Assembly: GCA_043228905.1 (NCBI GenBank)
Contig: JBHGNT010000008.1
Span: 682,001 to 746,000, forward strand
Length of the DNA: 64,000 nt
Source: Azolla caroliniana
Taxonomy: Eukaryota; Polypodiophyta
Direction: 5' to 3'
Shown here piece by piece: positions 46,301 through 56,700 of the stretch; the first letter of the stretch is position 1, and each line of letters starts with the position of its first letter. Both the position numbers and the translations under genes were made by a program. The notes beneath the pieces are model-generated. The model made no database searches and had not been told where the DNA came from. It was given only the letters and a program-made list of their open reading frames with translations.

Positions 46301-47554
46301 GCATCATTGTTGAAGCGTACCTGCATTCCTTGTTCTACAATCTGGACGACCGAGACCATATTTTTTGTGATGGTGGGAACATGCAGTACGTTCTTGAGGT
46401 AGGTCTGTTCGCCGTCGTTTCCGAATGGGACATTCCCGATATGTTGTATTGGATGAGTCATATCATCGCTTGTTTCGACATATCCGGGACGTTCGGGCTT
46501 CCATAATTCCCGAAACCAATCTTCATGGGAAGTCATGTGATTGGAAGCTCTTGAATCGACAAACCATACACTATTAGGAGCGTAGGCGCTGGTTGTCGCA
46601 AATGCAGACATCGAGTGTGCTTTGTGCTTCATTATGAACATTCTGCTACGGTCGTTGTAGTCGGAGTTCGTGGCGTAATTTGTCAGTTGTCGGCCTACCT
46701 CACGGTTCTTCTTCCGGCACTCCTCTTCGTAGTGGCCGGGTTTTCGGCAATACCCGCACTCGACTGGGTTTCGGCGATTGCTTGGTCCGGCGTTATGACT
46801 CCCCCTTCCGTCGAACTCTCTAGGACCATTTCTATCCGTTTGCCATTGGTGAGAGTTACGCTCTTGATTTTGCTGATCATTACGACCTTGTCCGAAGCGA
46901 CCTCTATGACATCGGCCGAAATTCCTTCTATCATTCGACTGGGAGTAGAGCATATGACCATCTAGTGTGTTGCTCCTCTGCCAGACGTGATTCTCTTCGA
47001 CCAACAATATCGACTGAAGGTCGAAGAAGGAGGGAGGATTCTCCCTTACGAGAATAGCTGATCTAATCGCGCCGAAACGCGGTGCTAAGCCTCTGAGGCA
47101 TATATGCACCGGTTCGTCATCGTCAATGACAACGTTGATCGATCCGAGGGCGTCACATAACTCCTTGATCTTCAAGGTATAGCTTGAGATTGACATGTCC
47201 CTCTATTGGATGCTATTCAGCTCCTAACGAAGCTGGAGCTTGCGTGCGGCCGTGTTGGCTGCGAAAATCTTTTTGAGATTTCCCCATGCTTGCTTCAACA
47301 TTTTTACCTCTCGAATGTAGCCAAGCATGTGATCATGAACGCATGATGCAAGGCAATACAACACACGGCTTGCGGCCTGCTCCCAAGTGGGATAATCGGC
47401 GTGTGTTGGGTTGGGGTGTGATTCGTGAGCTCCTTCGATGTAGCTCCTGTAGCCTTGTCCAACAAGATATTGATGCATCTTGTATTCCCAGAGATGCAAA
47501 GTTCATTCTATTGAGCTTCTTGGTGGGAAGAGCGCTTCCCATTTGAGTATTCAT
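43350..47554 (-). pseudogene. Copia-4 Gag-Pol polyprotein (lightly broken)
   Basis: Minus strand from ATG 47554. Gag: an early frame break near 47500, then MHLWEYKMHQYLVGQGYRS and MSISSYTLKIKELCDAL. Zinc knuckle CGYCRKPGHYEEEC at about 46750. Protease NSVWFVDSRASNHMTS, where the catalytic DSG reads DSR. Pre-integrase KLWHKRIGHINLQKL with CEAC, integrase core FIDDFSRNTR, RSDGGKEYF and NGVAERKNRHIV. A frame shift at about 45540 precedes HVRIFGSIAYIHIPDD and [41 protein letters not shown] and [13 protein letters not shown]. RNase H: STSRFVFSLGSGVISWSS, ALSSTEAEYKGATIAACEA, ending near 43350. Several stops or shifts (44100-44230, 44650, 46015-46168, 47196-47224) make it non-functional. Confidence 0.88.
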
Positions 47555-47637
47555 GGTGATTTCTTCTCTATTGATGGGCCGGTTCTATTGATCGTCGACG
47601 TGCAACACAACACGGTCGAAAATGCTTGATCGGGCAA

Positions 47638-47655
47638 CCACACGCTCTGATACCA
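47638..47655 (-). promoter_or_regulatory. Copia-4 primer-binding site
   Basis: On the minus strand TGGTATCAGAGCGTGTGG follows the LTR end, complementary to the 3' end of initiator methionine tRNA as in most plant copia elements. Confidence 0.88.
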
Positions 47656-47701
47656 TGTTAAGAATTGAGTCTGTGGTGATTGCAATGCAACGGAAGATGA
47701 G

Positions 47702-48175
47702 AGATAGTACATTGTGTTGTGTTAACCATATGGAAACTCTTGTGAACTATCCACATTTGATTGTGAACTTGTATATATTGTAGAGTCTAGTGTATAGTAC
47801 ATTCAAGAATATTCTAGTCATTAATATATTCTAGAATTATTATGTGGTATATTCTAAACGGGTATATTCACGAGATATTTCTCGAGTATATTCTAGAGAT
47901 AATCAATCTCGAAAATTGTATAAATACTTGTAACATCCTTGGTCCCTTTCAAGGGATTCAACACCAGTCAATTGACACATCAATCTAGTATTCTCATTTC
48001 ACCTCATCTTTGTCTCCTTGATCTTTATTTCTGTCTTCATGCCCCCTCATGTCACTCACAACATCTAGAGTTCCTAGTCTCGTCACATCTAGCTCCAAGT
48101 TCATCCATTGCTCGTAGCCCCATAATTTGTGCTCCGTCCCAGTCCGTGCTTGGTGTGTCAGTGACAGTTTGAAGT
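47702..48175 (+). promoter_or_regulatory. LTR-like promoter segment with heat-shock-element cluster
   Basis: This segment belongs neither to Copia-3 coding sequence nor, beyond its first bases, to the Copia-4 LTR. Upstream of a TATA box TATAAATA (47919-47926) lie heat-shock-element pentamers: three perfect alternating blocks ATTCAAGAATATTCT at 47801-47815, two perfect blocks ATTCTAGAAT at 47828-47837, and three TTCnnGAG near-matches at about 47867-47898. The arrangement resembles the heat-activated LTR of the Arabidopsis copia element ONSEN. Downstream sequence is CT-rich and noncoding. It is probably a solo or truncated LTR of another element in plus orientation; its borders are unclear. Confidence 0.5.
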
Positions 48176-50467
48176 GAGTAGTGGAGACTCTACCGTGCTC
48201 TCCCTGCGCAAGGAACCGAGGAGACGGTTCATGCACAAAGAGAAAGGGAAATGTCGGAGCACGAAACTGGCAACGTTGAGTCAAATCGGAGCGAATCCGA
48301 CTCCGGAAAGGATGAAAGAGGATCTTCAGGAACGAAGTCCGAACCGGCCAAGAAGGGCCCCAAACCGGTTGATGACAAGTTACGCCGGTCTTCCCGCCAG
48401 AAGAACCCCGTTACGCGGTACGGGTACAATGAGTACATCGCGCATCACTATGCATAAATGACCAAAGTGGCGGAAGTGCATGAGCTGGAGAGCTATGCAG
48501 AAGTAGCAAAGGATGCAAATTGGCGTGCCACTATGGAAGAAGAAATGTGGGCATTTGATGCCAACGACACATGGGACCTCGTTGACCCTCCCCGATATTG
48601 TAAACCGATCGGTTGCAAATGGGTGTACATGGTAAAGTACAATGCCGATGGTTCGGTTAACCGGTACAAGGCTCAGTTAGTGGCGAAGGGATACGCACAA
48701 ACCCACGGAATCGACTACGACGAGACCTTCGCTCCGGTAGCGAAGATGACGATGGTTTGTGTGGTACTGGCAATTGCTACGGTAGGGGGGTGGCATCTTC
48801 ACCAGATGGACGTGAAGAATGTGTTTCTTCAAGGTGACTTGAAGAACGGGTCTATATGATCCAACCTTCCAGTTTTCAGTCAGAGATGAACAAGTTGGCG
48901 GTGTGACGGCTTAAGAAGTAGCTTTACGGTCTGAAACAAGCCCCCCGAGCTTGGAATGCGAAGATCACGCACCGGTTGCGTAAGATGGGGTTTGTGACCT
49001 CTAAATCCGACTCATCGTTGTTCATAAATGTCTGGATGGTCCGGTTTGCATCTTACTTTATGTAGATGATTTAGTCATCACCAGACCTGGACTAAATCAA
49101 ATCGGTCGTGTCAAGGCCCAGCTGTCAGAAGCATTTGAGATGAAGGACCTGGGGGACCTTCATTATTTTTTTGGGATCGAGGTGATCCAAACCCTCGATG
49201 GCATACTGCTCTCACAAAGACACTATGTGCTTAATATGTTGTACACATTCGGCATGACGGAGTGCCGATCGATCTCCACAAACCTGGACCGGAACCAAAA
49301 GCTCTGTCCCAACTCCAGACTGGCCTAGATGATAAATAGTTTCAACCAATAGTCAAAAGCCTGATATACTTGACAATCACCCGACCCGACATTAGTTATC
49401 TGGTCGGTGTGATAAGCCAATTCATGCAGAAGCCAACCATGGAGCACCTTCAGTGCGCACATCGAATATTGCGGTATGTGAGCGGCACGAAGGACCGGGG
49501 ACTGTTATACCGGCATGGTATAACTGAAGAGCTAGTCGGATACCCAGATGTTGACAGGGTTGGTGATGCATCGGATCGCCAATCCACCTCCGGGTACATG
49601 TTTTCCCTTGGTAGCATAGCTGTTGCATGGAGCAACAAAAAGCAACCAACAGTGGCTCTGTCGAGCACCAAGGCTGAATACCGGGGCACTACCAATGCCA
49701 CCTATGAAGCTATCTAGCTTCGACGACTGCTACGAGATCTCTAGATCGAGGTGTCGACCCCGATCCTAATCTACTATGACAACATAAGCAGCATACAACT
49801 CGCCAAGAACCCTGTATTCCATGCTCAAACAAAGCACATAGAAGTGCATTATCACTTCATGCGTGAGTAGGTCTTGAGCGGTGAAGTCAAACTTTGGTAT
49901 GTTCAGACGGATCGGCAGGTTGCCGACATCTTCACCAAATTGCTCAGGTCGGACAAGTTGCAACACTTCACCGAAATGCTTGGTGTTCAGCATCTCGACA
50001 TGCCGCACTTGAGGGGGAGAACGGGCAAAGGCAAAGAAACTGCTGACGGCACTAGACAAGGAATCGGAAAGGGAAGAACCAACAAAGGGGGAGACAAGAG
50101 GAAAAAGGAAGTCGAGTCGAGGAAGGAAGTCGGCACATCTGAACAAGTCGGAATGAGCGGCAGCGGTGGTAGAGTCAAGAAGGATAGAGTCGACCGGAAG
50201 GAGAAGGCCAAGACTCGGACATGGTCTGATGTGGTGAAGGGCCTGGAACTGGAAGACGAGTTGGAGAACACAGAGTTGGGCAAGAGCGGGAAGGAATCGG
50301 AGACCGCCGATTCGCTTCAACAATTAGATTTAGAGGAGCCGGATCAACTAAAGGCCAAGCGAACACAGACGCAGCGGAAGTCGACACCAACACGAAGGAA
50401 CCGATGGATCGACAAGCATCGGAGTCGCATCAGCGAGGGAGCTGAAATGGGCCTGTTGAGCAGATAG
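48176..50467 (+). pseudogene. Copia-3 reverse transcriptase-RNase H part plus unusual charged tail
   Basis: After the Copia-4 region the Copia-3 polyprotein resumes around 48251 with the linker before RT (SSRQKNPVTRYGYNEY), then RT (KPIGCKWVYMVKYNADGSVN, GYAQTHGIDYDETFAPVAKM, LHQMDVKNVFLQGDLK), YVDD at about 49060, MKDLGDLHYFFGIEVIQ at 49140, and RNase H (STSGYMFSLGSIAVAWSN, ALSSTKAEYRGT). The usual copia C-terminus (VADIFTKLLRSDKLQHF) runs to about 49990. Instead of stopping near there, the frame continues for about 160 Lys/Glu/Arg-rich residues to 50467. Several stops and frameshifts (48458, 48857, 49328, 49717) interrupt the RT-RNase H part. A stretch expected after GYKC is missing at the Copia-4 junction. 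Confidence 0.82.
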
Positions 50468-50626
50468 GCCGACCGAGGAGGTCGAGGTGCGCAGAACTAG
50501 AAGGGTCGCGACAAACAGGACCAGACCGGACGAGGAGCGCGAGCAAGGCTGAGCGACGCCAAAAGGAGCTAGGTAGAAGAACCAGCTGCCACGGACACTA
50601 ACACCACGATCTGACCTCAAGTTGAG

Positions 50627-50638
50627 CTTGAGAGGGAG
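50627..50638 (+). promoter_or_regulatory. Copia-3 polypurine tract
   Basis: The purine-rich TTGAGAGGGAG stands directly before the right LTR, the place where plus-strand DNA synthesis is primed. Confidence 0.75.
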
Positions 50639-51065
50639 TGTTGAGCGAGCAAGCTCAACCAGATCCGAATCGGCATCTGGAAGGATGAGCCGGATCGGTA
50701 TCCGGAAACAACCGGTCGGATCGGGGAGCCGGATTCGAGCGGGAACCAGAAGCCTAGTAGTAGCCTAGACTACTAAGTAATCATTGTCTCGTAGTTAGTG
50801 TTAGTCGCACATAGGAATATTGAAGTACTTGCCATTACTTCTGTCAGTCCTTTGTGGACTTGTATAAATAGTGTTGTTATAGCACATTGTATAAAAAGAG
50901 TTTTAGAGTGATTTTTGAATCTACGTTTACGTTCTACTCTCTCTCTCTATCTCTCCCGTGTATACTCTCTGTGTATTAAAGTTCTCCATTAAACCTTCAT
51001 CTTATTCTCTGTTGCTATTCGGTTGAGCCGGTTCTGTCTAACGCTTCCGCACGTTAACATTCACA
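50639..51065 (+). repeat. Copia-3 3' LTR
   Basis: The 427-bp copy of the left LTR with the same ends, TATA box TATAAATA at 50863-50870, followed by GGCCG. Confidence 0.93.
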
Positions 51066-51345
51066 GGCCGGGAAGAGTGGAGGAGTTGAACCCTCAAACC
51101 GGTATGAAACTCGGAGCGCGCCAAGGAAGAATGATGGAGGCCTGGTCAGGCTACATGAAAGAACGAAGTTGAAGGGCTTCCGATTGAGCTCGGAGATAGA
51201 GAGGGCGACAGACCTATGAAAGGGCTTGGAAGAACGGATCCTTGATAGCAAGGTAGAGCTCTCGTTGAGAGAAGTGTTGGGAATTTCAAGGAAAGAATTC
51301 CACGACTCCATCGTGGATCTAATGAAACCACGAGAGGAATCGAGT
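51066..51345 (+). pseudogene. Gypsy-2 Gag, continuation after Copia-3
   Basis: Right of Copia-3, the sequence resumes at GGCCG and matches the Gypsy-1 gag region encoding GTEIERTTDLRKVLEERI and EFHDSIVDLVKRK (bases about 1500-1650). The reading frame is broken by indels. The match ends near 51345 at the first arm of an inverted repeat. Confidence 0.82.
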
Positions 51346-51424
51346 CTCTATAACCACTTCCAATGTAAACTGGACGGAGTGTCTTTTTAGTGGATGCATC
51401 TAAATATTGGAAGTGGTTATAGAG
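51346..51424. repeat. Perfect 19-bp inverted repeat with 41-bp loop
   Basis: CTCTATAACCACTTCCAAT (51346-51364) and its exact reverse complement (51406-51424) flank a 41-bp loop. The left arm starts where Gypsy-2 homology ends; the right arm belongs to the LINE reading frame. Confidence 0.9.
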
Positions 51425-52365
51425 TATGTAGATTCCTAGGAAGATCATACTTTTTCGTTGGTTATTAATCCATTATGCACTACCAGTTTGGGCCTAGTTA
51501 CGACAACTAAATAGTAAGTCATGTGGATTTGGTTGTGGATATACGATGGAATCAATTAAGCATGTATTGTGGTCTTGTCGTAAAATTATGCAAGTATGGA
51601 AGAGAGTATTAAGGCTGTTGATATTGATACATGCTAATTGTGTGATCGCTTGGGGTGCGGTTAGGTGGGGCATTCTAGAGAGACAACTATTGTTATATGA
51701 AAAGGAGGATATAGTGCAAGCCTTTCACATAGTTCCTCCTCATATACATATGGTTCAACCTTTTCTAATTGATAGTTTGCAAATTAGGGATGATATTATT
51801 TGGAAGACAATTTCATCTATTCTGATGTGGGTAATTTGGAAGGCGCGATTGTGATGTACATCAGTTTTTGACAACGTCACTCATGATTTTTTACGGTATA
51901 ATTGTTGAATTCTAGTTGTTACTTATTCATACATTACGTGGTCAGTACGAATGTTTTACAAGCAATGCTAATGTCATTTTCAGGAAGCAAATGCATTTTA
52001 AAAGGTTATGGAATTCAATGCTCATTTTTAGGGAAGATGGAGATCACATAATATGGATGTATAATGTTCTTGTCATTTTGGGAAACAATGTCTATTAACT
52101 TTATTTATGGATTTTGTTGCTACAGATATTGGTGGTATAGGTTACATTGCATGCTCACTTGCAGTCTGGGAGGAGTAGACCATAAAAATCTTGGAGATAT
52201 GGTGTACAAATACATGTAGTTCTTGTATATACACATCAAATCGGCTATGATGTGAGCACAATGGAGTCGGTTGGTATATACTCCTTTATTCAACACAACT
52301 TTTGTATTTCATATGATTTTATAATACCAAGGCGTATCTCTTTAGGGAAAAAAAAGAAAAAGAAA
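51346..52365 (+). mobile_element. LINE 3' fragment (L1-like ORF2 end with A-rich tail)
   Basis: From about 51410 the plus strand reads IPRKIILFRWLLIHYALPVW, then after a stop GFGCGYTMESIKHVLWSCRK followed by IMQVWKRVL: the zinc-binding reverse-transcriptase C-terminal region of plant L1 ORF2. It continues to about 51854, then several hundred bases of untranslated sequence end in an A-rich tail, AAAAAAAAGAAAAAGAAA (about 52349-52366). Endonuclease and RT core are absent, as usual for 5'-truncated LINE insertions. The left end is marked by a 19-bp inverted repeat. Confidence 0.7.
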
Positions 52366-52369
52366 TAGG

Positions 52370-53390
52370 GAGATACTACCTAATGGATTTTTTTTTCGAG
52401 CAAATACGACCTGGTAGTCCTTGAAATATTTTGTGATCACCAATAGAACCTCATGGATCAAATGGCACAATGGGCGAAGCTCATTAAGGATTTTGATTTT
52501 CCATTACATAGCTTCAAATCATTTGTCAATACAATTGTTCATGCATTAAGTCATACTCATGAGGTTATTAGTCATATACAATTGTTGGTGCTTGATTCTT
52601 CGAAAATAGGTTTAAATAAACTATTATTTATGCCTCTAATTGTTGAGAATCAATCACAACCTAGTCTCGTGTGTGAACACACCTTTTGAGAATGTATGAG
52701 CATTCAAAAGTCAAAGGTCACCACTAACTCTTCAACATTAACTATGTGTAATTGAATTATATTCTATGACATATAACTAATGAGGCTCCACATTCCCCAT
52801 GACACACGAGCTTCTATACTTACTAGAGAGAGAGAGGGCGACTTTATATAAAGCACCCTCCTTCCTTTGTATCCGTTGGTTGTTTTCTATTGTATTTCTT
52901 ACTCATTGTTAACATACATTTGAGCGCTTTATTTCCTATCTATCTTGTGTCTCTTCTCTCCTCTTTCACACACACATCTCTAATCTATTCCGCATAACAT
53001 AATTACTGTAGCTAATTATTTACACTAATCACACACTTCCTTCAATCAATGCCCTAAAACCTATGATATTTTGTCGTGTCATTACAATCGCTATGTTGTA
53101 TCAATGGGTTTGGAGCTTAGGACAAATGCTTGACTGACAGTTTTTGAGATTGGAAACCTGCAACGTGTTGTCAAAATCTATTCCCCAGTTTGTTTGTTAG
53201 TGTCTCGACTTTTGATCATAGGATGCATTATAAAACAATGTCAGTTTGCGAGATAGGAAATCTGGGGCATATTGTCATCGGAGGAGAGCGTCAAATCTGT
53301 TCCCTATAGTCCAGTCCGTTTGTTAGCGTGTTGACTTTTGGTCATAGGATGCTGCGTATATGTGTACAACGAGAGTGGAGAAGAATGAAG
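52370..53390. other. Spacer with a weak gypsy RNase H-like trace
   Basis: At 52453-52560 the plus strand reads MAQWAKLIKDFDF followed by NTIVHALSHTHE. This loosely resembles the end of gypsy RNase H (an RW...L..FDF motif followed by ADALSR) and may be a decayed remnant. The rest is AT-rich with nothing recognisable. Confidence 0.3.
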
Positions 53391-53554
53391 TAAGTGAAGT
53401 CCGTTTGTGAGAGTTATGTAACATTTGATGTATTTTATTATCTATGTATATGTACATATAAATCCAAATACGGAAAACAAAATGAATGGAAAGCGAGAAG
53501 AGAAAGAAGAAAATGGAGAACTCTCACGGACGGCCTCAATAATAAGAAATGGCA

Positions 53555-53770
53555 GAGACAGACAGACAGACAGACAGAGAGAGAGAGACAGAGGACCCAA
53601 TCAGAAAAATGGAGAACTGAAAATAAATAAAAGGAAAGACAAACGAAATCAAAAAGATGGGAGAAGAAATGGAAGGAAAAAGGCGCGTGGGTGCAGATCT
53701 CTGAGAGACAGAGAGAGAGAGAGAGAGAAAGAAAGAAAGAGAGAGAGAGAGAGTCAGAGAGCGCGAGAGC
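53555..53770. repeat. GACA and GA-rich microsatellites in the 5' region of the SNARE gene
   Basis: (CAGA)n at about 53555-53578 and GA/GAAA runs at about 53706-53755, ending 12-25 bases before the ATG. GA-rich 5' UTRs of this kind are common in plant genes. Confidence 0.8.
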
Positions 53771-53781
53771 GCAGAGATCCC

Positions 53782-56700
53782 ATGGCTTCTTCTTCTCCCT
53801 ACGACGATCTCCCACCGCGGCTCGCGGACATCGATGGACAGCTTCAGGATCATTTCAGAGCTCTACAGTAAGTCCTTTCTCTCTCAATGTATTTCACTTT
53901 GCCTTACATGGGCTGATCACACTTGCAGAGTTTTGTATGGACCTTCAGAAAAGTAAAAAAAAGAAGAAGCAAAGACCTTAGTGAACGTGTTCCTCTCTGA
54001 CAGGAAGATCTGATCTGTTACTAATGGGTGCGCAAGAAATGCTGTTTAAATTGTAGATAAATCTCAGTAAATATAGGATTGTGATAATAAATTTTGTATG
54101 AAAATAAGATAGTACCCACTGGAATTGATTAGGAAGTTCTAGATTTTTTAGAAGCAAAGATAGTGAAATGTAGAGACCTACGCTCGGATTTCTAAGTCGA
54201 AATGTTGATAGAGAAAGAGGGGCAGTGGAATTAATATTAAAAGATCTAGATTTTCTAGACAGACAGAAAGAAAATATCTTTGAAAATATAGATTTTATGG
54301 CAATATTAATTCAGTCCAAATGTTGCTGGAGGATCACGGCAGAAACATCCACCAAAATCCACTTTTTAAATGTTTTTTTAGCCTACAGGTATACCTGTTT
54401 TCCTACCTCAAAGGATCTCTTACACTTTTTGTCGGCAAAACCCATACTCTTATTCATTGCCAATTGAATCTTTCGCTTAGTTATGTCCAGTACGTCTCTC
54501 ACATCCCTTGAATGTCTTGAAGCACTTGGATTACGACTATATAATTCTATGGAAAATGGACATGCTAGCTAAATCCCAAAATTCAAATTGAACAAGGAAA
54601 ACTTAGCTGTCGAATGCTCCCATGATCCATACGGAAACTCAAGCAACGAAAACTAACTTTAAAATCTATCTGACAAACAACAGGCACATATGCCCTCAAT
54701 ATATCTTCCAGCATTTGGGTATTCCTTTCTGTTTAACCATTGATTTCAGAATGGTCCCTGCTACTATACTTCAATTTAGTGCCCAGCTTTTCTAACAAAA
54801 TTGTGTGAATTGTCCTGTGAAAGTAATAACTTGGTCTCAGATAGATTTAGGCAATACGTGAATGCAGAAGACATGCTGGATGAACAGATCATCCATGTAT
54901 GTAACAATTTCTTTCCTTTTAGTGGAAACAAAATGTGCCATTTTAATCAACTTGTCAACCACAACTAACACATCATGTTAATGTTAAGTATGAGGCAAAC
55001 CCACAGCAAATATACATGGATGCACTTTGCTATTTTATATCTGAGATGGCAAAGGTTACAACAATCCTAGATGACAGACTCTCTAAGATTTAGAGGTCTA
55101 ACAAGGAATGCATTGAGACACATAAGCACATCCTTACCCATACTCAGCCACCAATATTAGCACTTAATCAGCTCTAGAGTTTTCCTCATGTTCGGATGTC
55201 TATCACAAGGACTATCATGGCAATCCCTCATAACTTGGTTCCTAATACTTGGAATCTGTGGCACACATATCTTTTCTTTTCTTGTGAGCAACCATGGCTC
55301 TATGAAGGACCTCAAGGACAGTAGTCTAATGGATGAACTGCTCTCACTAGCATCTTCCATGCGGCTAGCCTCAAACCACTTATTCTAAACAAATATCTTC
55401 GCTTTTAAGTTTCCCATATTGGATATGATAGCTCACTTTTGGAAATAATGAAACTCATTTGGTACATAGCTCTAGCCAAAGCATTGGCCACTAAGCTATC
55501 TTTCCCTCTACAATATTGAATTTCTATATGGAAATCCTGCTGGAGTTGTGCCATATCTACCCTAGCTTGAGTTTAGGTTAAGTATAGAACTTTAGAAGTA
55601 CTTCAGAGTGGCGTTTTGGTCAAGACTTTGAACTCGGCTGCATACAGGTATTGACGCCATGTTTTGAGTGAATGTATGATCATACACAACTCTAGCTCAT
55701 GCGTGGGTCACTTCCAGTAGGATGTAGAGAGCTTTTTACTTTCAACTGCCACTGGTCTGCCTTGTTGAATAAGATGGCCCCTATAGCTACATGAGTAGCA
55801 TTAGTCTCTAGGATATAGAGTAACTGCAATTCGACCACTTTTAACATGGGTGCCGGAGCTACAAATTTCTTTAGCTGATCAAATGCTTGCTGCCTAATAA
55901 GAGTTCCAATCATAGGCTACATCGAACTGCAACAAATCAGGGAAAGGTGTGACTAAGGAACATATCTCTCAATGACTTTCTAATAAAAACCAGAAAGCCC
56001 TGAAAGAAATCTCAAATCCGATAAATTACTTATTATTCAGGATGACAGAGACTTTAAAAGATTCATCTTCATGCTGTTAGCAGATATCATATGGCCGAAG
56101 TAGTCAATGACCTCTTGGCACAAGAGGTTTTCTTTTCATTAACATATAATGCATGGTTCTTTAAAATTCCAAACACTATGTAAGTGATTAATTTGTTCGT
56201 TTAGAGTTTTATTGAAACCATTATATCATCCAGAAAGTCTAATAAATTTCCCCAATATCGAACACAATACTTCATTATTGATTCACTAACTCAATCTTGG
56301 GCACTCATGCAAGAGCTATGAATACTCAGTCATCCGATCCATACAAATAGATTTCTAGTGCTTATGACCACTTGTTTATACGAACTTGGTTACGAGATAA
56401 ATAAGAATGAACTGTTTCAGTATACCAAAATGGGATTTAAGATGAGCAATAAGTTCACAGTGCCTCCTATGCTTCACCTACACGAGTCAAATGGTAACTG
56501 ACAGAATATCATTGCATCCACTATATACCACAACATGTCTCACGACTGCACAAGCATTTTAGTATCACTTCTCTAAGCACATTTATGTTAATGAATTCAG
56601 GAAATATGAAACATTCTTACTCCTACCATAGTAGCAAAGTACATCCACAATTAATGGTTGATTAAACCATAGCATCCTTGGGATATACATGTATTCCACA

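Larger units (their letters stand above)
42197..47701 (-). mobile_element. Copia-4: Ty1/copia element on the minus strand inside Copia-3
   Basis: Reading on the minus strand: remnant LTR end (47701-47656), primer-binding site (47655-47638), gag-pol (47554 to about 43350), purine tract (about 43300-43290), 3' LTR (43289-42197). The two LTR ends share TGTTAAGAATTGAGT plus about 30 further bases with one mismatch, then diverge completely, so the upstream LTR has been lost or replaced. The coding part is one order of domains with only a few stops and shifts. It is the youngest layer in this stack. Confidence 0.85.
39518..51065 (+). mobile_element. Copia-3: Ty1/copia retrotransposon with both LTRs and target duplication, split by Copia-4
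   Basis: LTRs of 442 bp (39518-39959) and 427 bp (50639-51065), both TGTTGAGCGAGC...CATTCACA. The 5-bp sequence GGCCG stands directly before the first (39513-39517) and after the second (51066-51070): a perfect target-site duplication. The internal part holds a primer-binding site, gag-pol up to 42196, the inserted Copia-4 and associated sequence (42197 to about 48175), the rest of pol to 49990, a charged tail to 50467, and a polypurine tract at about 50627-50638. The LTRs differ by substitutions and an indel of about 12 bp, so it is not a brand-new insertion. Confidence 0.93.
37335..51345 (+). mobile_element. Gypsy-2: second copy of the Gypsy-1 family, 3'-truncated and split by Copia-3
   Basis: The LTR (37335-38232), primer-binding site (38237-38252) and gag (38279-39517) match Gypsy-1 in order and wording. 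Gag is interrupted at 39517 by Copia-3 and resumes at 51066-51345, where it matches Gypsy-1 bases about 1393-1672. The match stops at a LINE fragment; protease, pol and 3' LTR are lost. It lies inside Copia-2 RNase H. Stops in gag show it is dead and older than Gypsy-1. Confidence 0.88.

Noticed and set aside
53438-53871. Ser/Leu-rich and Arg/Glu-rich frames upstream of the SNARE start
   Set aside because: They are products of GA/GACA repeats in the 5' UTR; the real start is the ATG at 53782.
54511-54525. TGTCTTGA as the start of the missing second LTR of the intronic gypsy
   Set aside because: Only eight bases match the LTR end at 58725; the following sequence differs and lies close to the integrase remnant.
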